Source: Micromonospora_H sonneratiae (lineage in GTDB: Bacteria > Actinomycetota > Actinomycetes > Mycobacteriales > Micromonosporaceae). Taken from it: a stretch of 64,000 nt of DNA. This document shows positions 57,918 to 64,000 of this stretch, piece after piece (position 1 is the first letter of the stretch; each line of letters begins with the position of its first letter). Below the pieces are notes generated by a model. It worked only from the letters and a program-made list of their open reading frames with translations. It was not told the DNA's origin and ran no database searches. Where the stretch lies: the NCBI RefSeq assembly GCF_042679305.1, contig NZ_JBHTMP010000035.1:12570-76569 (forward strand). The letters are read 5' to 3'. A program made the position numbers and the translations under genes.

Positions 57918-59100
57918 GGTTACCAAGCCTAGAGCCTGAGCCCCGGCCGGCGACCGCCACCAGCGCCAGGAGGGCCAGCGCGCCACCGAGCCACATCACC
58001 CCGGACGACGAGACGATGTCCACGGTCCGCCCGCCCACCAGCGCGCCGAGTGAGATCGCCACGTTGAACGTCGTCACGAACAGCACGGTGGTGGCCTCCG
58101 GCGCCTGGGGTGCCGAGGCCAGCAACCAGCTCTGCGTGCTGACCGACACGCCCCCGTACCCGAGTCCCCACCCGAGAAGCAGCACGGCCGCGGTCACCGG
58201 CCCGCTGCCGAACGGGACCACCGACAGCACCACGACCAGCACCGCCGGGATGACCAGCAGCGCCCTCCTCGGGTCCCGGGTCGCCATCGCCCCGCCGAGG
58301 AAGTTACCGGCCACCCCGGCGACGCCGAACAGCAGCAACAGTGCGCTGACCAGCGTCGGGGCGACCACGTATGGCCCTTCCAGCACCGGCCGTACGTAGG
58401 TGTAGGCGGCGAAGTGCCCAGTCACCAGGAGCATGATCACCAGCAGTCCGGCGCGGACCCGGGAATTCCGTAGCAGCCGGGTCAACTCGCCGATCCGTAC
58501 CGCCCGCTGTGGCGGCAGCGGCGGGAGCAGGACGGCCAACGCGACCGTCACCCCCAGCGACAGGACGCCCATGGCCAGGAACGCCGCCCGCCAGCCGAAC
58601 AGGTCCCCGGTCAGGGTGCCCATGGGTACCCCCAGCACCGAGGCCACCGCGATGCCGCTGAAGATCACGGAGGTGGCGGATCCGACGGAACCCTGTGGAA
58701 CGAGTCGTACGGCCAGCCCACCGGAGATGGCCCAGATACCGCCGATGCACACGCCGATCAGCGCCCGGAGCGCCAGCAACATCGTGAATCCCGGCGCGAC
58801 GGCGGAAAGCAGGTTGGCCGCTGTCAGCAGGCTCGCCAGTCCGACCAGTACCCACCGGCGGTCCATCCGTCCGACGGTCAGTGCGACCAGGGGGGCCGCC
58901 CCGGCGGCGACCAGTCCGGGGACGGTCATCGTCAGGCCCGCCGTCCCGGTGGAGACCCCCAGTTCGGCACTGATCGTGGGGAGCAGCCCGACCGGCAGCA
59001 TCTCCGTGGTCACGACCGAGAACGTCGCGGTGGCCACCGCCGCGACAGCCGGCCAGTTGCTGGCCTGGTGGCCCGGCGCGAAATGTTCGACCTTGGTCAT
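57904..59100 (-). CDS. MFS transporter
   Basis: 398 residues with twelve membrane helices. The early VTTEMLPVGLLPTISAELGVSTGTAGLTMTVPGLVAAGAAPLVALTVGRMDRRWVLVGL includes a GRMDRRWVL motif A, and RALIGVCIGGIWAISGGLAVRLVP another hallmark of the drug efflux (DHA1/AraJ) group. Substrate unknown. Its gene is divergent from a LysR regulator (116 bases between the starts), a classic regulator-target pair. The end overlaps the start of the rhodanese gene. Confidence 0.95.
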   Translation of the reverse strand: MTKVEHFAPGHQASNWPAVAAVATATFSVVTTEMLPVGLLPTISAELGVSTGTAGLTMTVPGLVAAGAAPLVALTVGRMDRRWVLVGLASLLTAANLLSAVAPGFTMLLALRALIGVCIGGIWAISGGLAVRLVPQGSVGSATSVIFSGIAVASVLGVPMGTLTGDLFGWRAAFLAMGVLSLGVTVALAVLLPPLPPQRAVRIGELTRLLRNSRVRAGLLVIMLLVTGHFAAYTYVRPVLEGPYVVAPTLVSALLLLFGVAGVAGNFLGGAMATRDPRRALLVIPAVLVVVLSVVPFGSGPVTAAVLLLGWGLGYGGVSVSTQSWLLASAPQAPEATTVLFVTTFNVAISLGALVGGRTVDIVSSSGVMWLGGALALLALVAVAGRGSGSRLGNRVRT

Positions 59101-59216
59101 GTGATCAGCCTGATCGCCCTGGTTCGGGGGAACAACGGCGAAGCGCTCATCCTTCTATGAGCTGGGCTTATCTTTCTTTTCGAGTTGGGCTCATGGTTGC
59201 GGTACGACTGGGAGTG

Positions 59217-60233
59217 ATGGTGAACGGACTCGAGATCCGGGAGTTGGAGTGCTTCCTCGTACTCGCCGAGGAACTGCACTTCGGCCGTACCGGTGAGCGG
59301 CTGCGGGTGTCGCAGAGCCGGGTCAGTCAGCTCCTCCGGTCCCTGGAACGGCGGATCGGGGCCCAACTCGTCGAGCGCACCAGCCGCCGGGTCTGCCTCA
59401 CCCCGTTGGGCGGGCACTTCCTCGCCGGGCTCCGCCCCGCGTACGACACGCTCAGGAACACCGTCGAGGATGCCCGTACGGCTGCCCGGGGCATCGAGGG
59501 CGTCCTACGTATCGGCTTCCAGGGCGTCGCCGAGGGGCGGACCATGGCGGCCGTCGACTCGTTCCAGGACGAGCATCCCCGCTGCGCCGTCACCCTCACG
59601 GAACTCCCACTGGCCGAGCCGTTCGGCGCGCTCCGGCGCGGCGAGGTCGACGCTGCGGTCGTACTGCTGCCGATGCGGGAGCCGGACCTGGCCCTCGGCC
59701 CGGTCTTCTCCCGGCAGCAGCAGATGCTCGCCGTCTCCGTAAGGCACCCGCTCGCCGGGCGTGACTTGCTGTCCGTCGAGGAGTTGCCCGAGGAGTTGGC
59801 CGATTGTCCGCTGGTCGGCCCCGCTGAGGAGGCCGCCCCCGAATACTGGCGTGCAGCCCAGGCCCCGACCGTCACTCCCGGTGGTCGTCTCATCCCGCGT
59901 GGACCCGCCGTGACCACCCTTCAGGAGGGCCTCGCACTTATCGCCGCGAATCGCGGCGCAATGTTGCTCTGCCGCCCCTCGGCCAGTTACCACCGCCGGC
60001 GGGACGTCGCCTACCTGCCGGTCACCGGCCTGCCGGACTCCGCGCTCGGCCTCGTCTGGCGGCGAGACGCTGAAACCGCCCGGGTACGCGCCTTCAGCCG
60101 GGCGATCGGGACGGGCGCGCCGGATGCCACGAACACGCCGGATGCCACGAACACGCCGGATGCCACGGATACGTTGGATGCCACGGACACGTTGGATGCC
60201 GTAGCCACGCCGACCAACGGTGGGCGCTGCTAG
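59217..60233 (+). CDS. LysR family transcriptional regulator with repeat tail
   Basis: 338 residues. The winged helix-turn-helix is LEIRELECFLVLAEELHFGRTGERLRVSQSRVSQLLRSLERRIGAQLVERTSRRVCLTPLG, followed by the LysR effector domain (about 90-305). The last 35 residues are a six-residue repeat, PDATNT or LDATDT, encoded by an 18-bp tandem array (60120-60200). The ATG 59217 is chosen with GGGAG upstream. It is divergent from the MFS gene and so likely its regulator. The stop shares the tetranucleotide CTAG with the convergent LCP gene's stop. Confidence 0.93.
   Translation: MVNGLEIRELECFLVLAEELHFGRTGERLRVSQSRVSQLLRSLERRIGAQLVERTSRRVCLTPLGGHFLAGLRPAYDTLRNTVEDARTAARGIEGVLRIGFQGVAEGRTMAAVDSFQDEHPRCAVTLTELPLAEPFGALRRGEVDAAVVLLPMREPDLALGPVFSRQQQMLAVSVRHPLAGRDLLSVEELPEELADCPLVGPAEEAAPEYWRAAQAPTVTPGGRLIPRGPAVTTLQEGLALIAANRGAMLLCRPSASYHRRRDVAYLPVTGLPDSALGLVWRRDAETARVRAFSRAIGTGAPDATNTPDATNTPDATDTLDATDTLDAVATPTNGGRC
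60120..60200 (+). repeat. 18-bp tandem repeats at the 3' end of the LysR gene
   Basis: Units begin at 60120, 60138, 60156 and 60174, with a half unit to 60200. The first two (CCGGATGCCACGAACACG) are identical; the later ones differ at a few bases, as if older. Each adds six residues to the protein tail, so slippage would keep the frame. Confidence 0.93.
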
Positions 60234-61333
60234 ATCTGGTTGACCCACTTCGGGTTCGTCCGTACCCAGTCCTCGACGTGCGGGCTGGCCAGGGAGCGGA
60301 ACAGGTCGTCGGCCTCCTCGTCGAGCATCTCGTACGAGGTGTCGTCGACCATCTCGGAGTACGCCGGCACCCGTATCCCGACGAGGGCGTCGGAGCGCAG
60401 GTCACGCAAGCCGAAGATGAGATCCTCGACGGCGACGCCGTTGGTGTCCATGGTGAGCGAGGAGCCGACCGCCCGGACGACCTGGTCGAGCTTGACCGGA
60501 TTGGTCAGCAGCTTGTCAGTGGCGATCTTGTCGAGGATCGCCTTGAGGAGTTGCTGTTGATGCCGTTGCCGGTCGTAGTCGCCGTTGGGCAGGTCGTAGC
60601 GCTGGCGGGCGAAGTCGAGCGCCTGGGTGCCGTTCATCTGCTGACAGCCGGGATTGAACTGGGTGTTCGTGTGGATCGACCGTACCGGTGTGTCGACGCA
60701 CATCCGGATCCCGCCGACCAGGTCGATCACCCGTTGGAACCCGGAGAAGTCGATCAGGGCGGCGCCGTCGAACCGTATCCCGGTCAGCCGGGTGAGCGTC
60801 GCGGAGAGCAGTTGGGTGCCGCCCTGTCCGCCACCACCGTGCTGGAACGCCGAGTTGATCTTGTCGGAGCCGCCTCCGTAGCCGGTCGTCGAGGACGCGG
60901 GGATCGAGACGAGCAGATCCCGGGGTACGGAGATCAGGTAGGCGCGGTCCAGACTGGCCGGGATGTGGGCGATCATGATCGTGTCGGATCGCTGCTCCGA
61001 GTCCGGGCTGTTCGGGCGTCGGTCGGAGCCGACCAGCAGGTAGTTGAGTGGTCCGGTGACGGTGGGATGGTCCCGCCGGGCCGCCGGGTCGAGCAGGCGG
61101 TCCTTGCTGATACTGCGGTCGTACCGGTGGATCAGCATCCGTAGTCCGATTCCGCCGACGCCGGAGACGAGCAGCAACACCATTCCGAAGCCGACCATGA
61201 GTCGTGCCCAACGGGGGGATCTGCGGCGGGTCGGACCGGAAGCGGCATCCGCTCCCCCGGGGGACCTACTGTCCCCGGGGTGTCGGTTCGGGTGGTCCGG
61301 CTGTGCCGGATGTGCCCGCTTTGATCTGGACGT
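60230..61333 (-). CDS. LytR-CpsA-Psr family protein, apparent ACG start
   Basis: 367 residues if translation starts at ACG 61331-61333; the first ATG in frame is only at 61196-61198. LCP proteins attach wall polymers to peptidoglycan from the outer face of the membrane. Motifs: LLVGSDRRPNSP, RSDTIMIAHIPASLDRAYLISVPRDLLV (catalytic Arg cluster), GTQALDFARQRYDLPNGDYDRQRHQQQLLKAIL. The cytoplasmic stretch RRRSPRWARL before the TM helix matches DPLWARL and PRWGRI in the two paralogues, so coding sequence extends above the ATG. GGGAGG lies just before the ACG. No ATG, GTG or TTG occurs in frame up to the stop at 61367. Confidence 0.9.
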   Translation of the reverse strand, partial: TSRSKRAHPAQPDHPNRHPGDSRSPGGADAASGPTRRRSPRWARLMVGFGMVLLLVSGVGGIGLRMLIHRYDRSISKDRLLDPAARRDHPTVTGPLNYLLVGSDRRPNSPDSEQRSDTIMIAHIPASLDRAYLISVPRDLLVSIPASSTTGYGGGSDKINSAFQHGGGGQGGTQLLSATLTRLTGIRFDGAALIDFSGFQRVIDLVGGIRMCVDTPVRSIHTNTQFNPGCQQMNGTQALDFARQRYDLPNGDYDRQRHQQQLLKAILDKIATDKLLTNPVKLDQVVRAVGSSLTMDTNGVAVEDLIFGLRDLRSDALVGIRVPAYSEMVDDTSYEMLDEEADDLFRSLASPHVEDWVRTNPKWVNQI

Positions 61334-61347
61334 GACGCCTCCCGGAC

Positions 61348-61383
61348 CCCGTAGCCTGAGACTTCCTCATGTCAGGCTACGGG
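61348..61383 (-). terminator. Inverted repeat between two LCP genes
   Basis: CCCGTAGCCTGA (61348-61359) pairs perfectly with TCAGGCTACGGG (61372-61383), with GGA extending the stem past a bulged C. The loop is 12 bases. On the minus strand it comes after the 61425-62657 gene and just before the ribosome site of the next, with no T run, so it may be an attenuating or stabilising hairpin as much as a terminator. Confidence 0.6.
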
Positions 61384-61424
61384 TCCGATTCGCGTACCCA
61401 ATGGCTTTTGTGGCTTCTGGGGCC

Positions 61425-62657
61425 TTACTTTTTCTTGGAGATCACGCTCGGATTGTTGAGGATGAAGTCGGCGAGAGTGTCGTTCTTGACCGCCGTGAAC
61501 ATCTCGTGGCTGATCGGTCTGAGCGTCTCCCGTCCAGCCGCGTTCTCATTGAACGAACCGTCGTTGGTACGCAGCAGGACCAGTTCGTTCGTGGTCACGC
61601 CCCGCATGGTGAAGACGAAGTCGACCAGCGGCGTCTTGCCGGTGTCCAGCACGAACGCCTTACCGGCTGCCTTGATCAGCGCGTTGAGCTTGGCGGGGTT
61701 GGTCATCACGCCGCTGTCGATCGCCTTCTTGGCCATCGCCTTGATCAGCTGCTGCTGGTTCTGCTGGCGGTCGTAGTCGCCGTTCTTCAGGCCGTACCGC
61801 TGGCGCGAGTAGTCCAGCGCCTCCCAGCCCTCCATCTCCCGGCAGCCCTTCTTGTGCACCACCTTCTTCTTGGTGCCGCTGAGCTTCTTGGCGTCGGCGT
61901 TCCACTTCGGCTGGCCGTTCACCAGCGTCATGTGATGTGACTCGACCTCCTGGTCGACGCACATGGGGATGCTGCCGAGCGCGTCGATCACGCCCTTGAA
62001 GCCGTTGAAGTCGATGATCGCCGCGCCGTCGAAGCTGATTCCGGTCAGCTTCTTGATGGTCTGCGCCATCAGCTGCGCGCCCCCCGCCCAGCCGCCACCG
62101 TTCTGTGCGCCGTGGAAGAACGCCTCGGTCGCCTTGGTGGTGCCACCCCGGTAGCCGTTCTTCTTGAACGCCGGCACCTGTACCTCGGTGTCCCGGGGGA
62201 TCGAGATCAGGTACGCCTGGTCGTGGCTGGCCGGGATGTGCAGGATGATGATCGTGTCGGCGCGGGTGTCGTTGACATCCCAGCGGGCGCGGGCATCGAC
62301 CCCGAGTAGCAACAGGTCGATCGGGCCTTCGAGGTCCTTGCCACCCTCGGCGTCGGACTTGCCGGCGTCACCGAGCAGGTTCTCCTGCTCGATGCTGTTG
62401 TTGACCTGATTGCTCATGGCCTCGACCCCGACGATGCCCGCGCCGCTGCTGAACATCAGCAGCGCGCCCAGGATCACCACGAGCCGGGCCCAGAGCGGAT
62501 CCTTCCGGCGACTCCGTTTGGTGGACTTCTTTCCGCCCTTTTTCTCTTTGCTGTTCTTGCCGTCTTTCGGATCTCGCGGCCGGATGCCCGACGCGCCGCG
62601 AGGGGGAGCGGCACTCGGTTCCGGAGACGGAGGACGACGGCGGGACTGAACCGGCAT
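61425..62657 (-). CDS. LytR-CpsA-Psr family protein, second
   Basis: 410 residues. A Lys/Arg-rich cytoplasmic N-terminus (KKGGKKSTKRSRRKDPLWARL, about residues 40-59) precedes one membrane helix. The LCP domain shows DLLLLGVDARARWDVNDTRADTIIILHIPASHDQAYLISIPRD with the phosphate-binding arginines, and GWEALDYSRQRYGLKNGDYDRQQNQQQLIKAMAKKAID. A Lys-rich insert (GTKKKVVHKKGCREM) is unlike the other two LCP proteins. GGAGCAGGC lies before ATG 62657. It makes a run with 60230-61333. Confidence 0.95.
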   Translation of the reverse strand: MPVQSRRRPPSPEPSAAPPRGASGIRPRDPKDGKNSKEKKGGKKSTKRSRRKDPLWARLVVILGALLMFSSGAGIVGVEAMSNQVNNSIEQENLLGDAGKSDAEGGKDLEGPIDLLLLGVDARARWDVNDTRADTIIILHIPASHDQAYLISIPRDTEVQVPAFKKNGYRGGTTKATEAFFHGAQNGGGWAGGAQLMAQTIKKLTGISFDGAAIIDFNGFKGVIDALGSIPMCVDQEVESHHMTLVNGQPKWNADAKKLSGTKKKVVHKKGCREMEGWEALDYSRQRYGLKNGDYDRQQNQQQLIKAMAKKAIDSGVMTNPAKLNALIKAAGKAFVLDTGKTPLVDFVFTMRGVTTNELVLLRTNDGSFNENAAGRETLRPISHEMFTAVKNDTLADFILNNPSVISKKK

Positions 62658-62929
62658 GCCTGCTCCAGGTCATGTGTCGGGGGGCCTGCTCACTGTACGG
62701 ATCCTGACCCGTTCCCGCGAGTTTCCTACGGCACAGTCTCCCGATGGTGTCTGCCCCGATAACGCCCCACCCGTCGGTTCTGGCCCGATCAAGCGGCAAC
62801 TCGATCGATCTCCGGGCAGTTGGGGTATTTGAGTCGATCGACCTCTGCTGCCGGCTTACCGCTGGTCGCGCGCTGTTTGCCCGACCAGCGGTGTCCGCTT
62901 ACCCGGCTACTGCCCGGTTGACTACCGGG

Positions 62930-64000
62930 TTACTGGCCGGGCGACGGTGACGGGGACACGTTGGCCTGGACCCAGTCGGTCATCTTGTCCGCCGTTATCG
63001 CCTGGTACATGGCCAGCGCCTTCTCCCGGTCGGAGACGACCACCGACTCGCCGTTGATCGTCTCGCTGCCCTTGTGCGGACTGGTGACGAACTGTAGGTC
63101 CTCTCCGCGCAGGTTGCGGAACTGTAGCGCCATGTCGACCAGCGAGAAGCCCTGGTCGACGGTGACCGCGCTGGTGACCGACTTGAGGAAGGCGTTCAGC
63201 TTGCCAGGGTTGGTCAGCGTCTCGGAACTCGCGGCCTTGTCCATCAGGGCCCGGAGGAACTCCTGCTGGTGACGCATTCGGGCGAAATCGCCGTCCGGGA
63301 ACTGCTTACGCTGACGAATCCAGTCCAGCGCCTCGGCACCGTTCATATGATTGGTGCCCTTGGTGAACTTCCGGAACGGCTTGTGGATGGAGGTGATCGT
63401 GCGCTCCACCTTCAGGTCGACCCCGCCCAGCGCGTCGGTCACCTCCTTGAATCCGGCGAAGTCGATCGCCATCACGTGATCGAGGCGGACGTCGGTGAAG
63501 CACTCCACCGTACGGACGGCCAGCGGCAGGCCCCCGAAGGCGAACGCGGCGTTGATCTTCGCGCGTTGACCGGTGTCACATCCCGCGTTCGCGCTCTCCG
63601 GGATGGGCACGTAGAGGTCGCGGGGAATCGAGACGAGGTAGGCCCGGTCCTGGGTGGACGGGATGTGCATCACGATGATCGTGTCGGCCCGCCACTTGCC
63701 CGGCTGGTCCAGCGGTGCGTCCGGGTCCCGGGAGTCGGTGCCGACCAGCAGGATGTTCATCGCGCCGGAGACCGTCTTCGGTGGGCGACCACCGGTGATC
63801 TCGGAGAACGGGTCGGTACGGGCGAGGTCGTCGTCCAGGTTGCCCGCGTAGATCCAGACCCCGATGCCGCTGATCAGGGCGAGGACCAGCACCACCGCCC
63901 CGGCGACCAGGGCGATCCGTCCCCACCGGGGCCGAGGGCCGCGCCGACCGGGCACACCCGGACCGCCCGGCCCACCGGGCCGACCGGCACCCCCGGGGCC
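62930..64000 (-). CDS. LytR-CpsA-Psr family protein, third, 5' end beyond the window
   Basis: At least 356 residues. It has a membrane helix (WGRIALVAGAVVLVLALISGIGVWIY), then the LCP domain: MNILLVGTDSRDPDAP, WRADTIIVMHIPSTQDRAYLVSIPRDLYVPIP, and GAEALDWIRQRKQFPDGDFARMRHQQEFLRALMDKAA. A GTG at 63953-63955 could start it, but the frame stays open to the window edge and encodes a Gly/Pro-rich collagen-like stretch, so the gene very likely begins further right. The Ser/Pro-rich end (SPSPSPGQ) is short. It is the first of three LCP genes on the minus strand, and 272 gene-free bases follow it. Confidence 0.93.
   Translation of the reverse strand, partial: GPGGAGRPGGPGGPGVPGRRGPRPRWGRIALVAGAVVLVLALISGIGVWIYAGNLDDDLARTDPFSEITGGRPPKTVSGAMNILLVGTDSRDPDAPLDQPGKWRADTIIVMHIPSTQDRAYLVSIPRDLYVPIPESANAGCDTGQRAKINAAFAFGGLPLAVRTVECFTDVRLDHVMAIDFAGFKEVTDALGGVDLKVERTITSIHKPFRKFTKGTNHMNGAEALDWIRQRKQFPDGDFARMRHQQEFLRALMDKAASSETLTNPGKLNAFLKSVTSAVTVDQGFSLVDMALQFRNLRGEDLQFVTSPHKGSETINGESVVVSDREKALAMYQAITADKMTDWVQANVSPSPSPGQ

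Overview
The window is high-GC DNA (codon third positions almost all G or C) with the gene content of a filamentous actinomycete. The best guess is Micromonosporaceae (Micromonospora or a relative). The reasons are a bacterial proteasome activator (Bpa), PimE-like GT87 mannosyltransferases, LytR-CpsA-Psr proteins, DUF4192, DUF5926, DUF6457 and TY-Chap-type proteins, and many GTG or TTG starts and stop/start overlaps. The left edge holds the 3' end of dnaB. There is no rRNA, tRNA, CRISPR array, insertion sequence or phage. It reads as chromosomal core with a few lineage-specific insertions.

Layout. 1-6.3 kb: dnaB tail, a zinc-ribbon protein, a phosphoribosyltransferase, then a minus-strand run of a GGDEF/EAL protein, a membrane glycosyltransferase-like protein and two crcB genes. 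6.7-9.5 kb: moaC-mog-moeA-moaE. 9.5-16 kb: GT87 mannosyltransferase, DoxX, GNAT, an ORC/Cdc6-like ATPase and two LppU-like membrane proteins. 16.1-20.2 kb: prepilin peptidase, a 17-bp tandem array and a large fusion of an endonuclease Q-like PHP domain to a UvrD helicase. 20.2-21.6 kb: a lower-GC islet with a gene fragment and a small secreted protein. 21.6-25.5 kb: sigma factor, anti-sigma factor, two ABC permeases and an ABC ATPase in one run. 25.7-33.8 kb: a secreted three-repeat protein, a metallophosphoesterase, moaA-moaD, fructosamine kinase, DUF4192, fdhD, mobA. 33.9-43.2 kb: a TY-Chap protein, beta-propeller lipoprotein, Lrp and DDAH, amino-acid binding protein, hydrolase, Bpa, two HAD phosphatases. 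43.3-50 kb: serS, OsmC, metallopeptidase, AIM24, pheA, ACT and PAS proteins. 50-58 kb: NERD-like protein, arginine deiminase, TetR and reductase, DUF5926, ATPase and histidine kinase, glycerophosphodiesterase, rhodanese. 58-64 kb: MFS and LysR pair, then three LCP genes, the last running off the window.

How the genes work together. Molybdenum cofactor synthesis is spread over three blocks (moaC/mog/moeA/moaE, moaA/moaD, mobA with fdhD). Cell-envelope functions recur: two mannosyltransferase-type membrane enzymes, three LCP ligases and several lipoproteins. Two guanidine-modifying enzymes (DDAH and arginine deiminase) lie 12.5 kb apart. The most unusual items are the endonuclease Q-UvrD fusion, an LCP gene that seems to start at ACG, and a 20-bp duplication that made a 7-codon mini-ORF in front of crcB.
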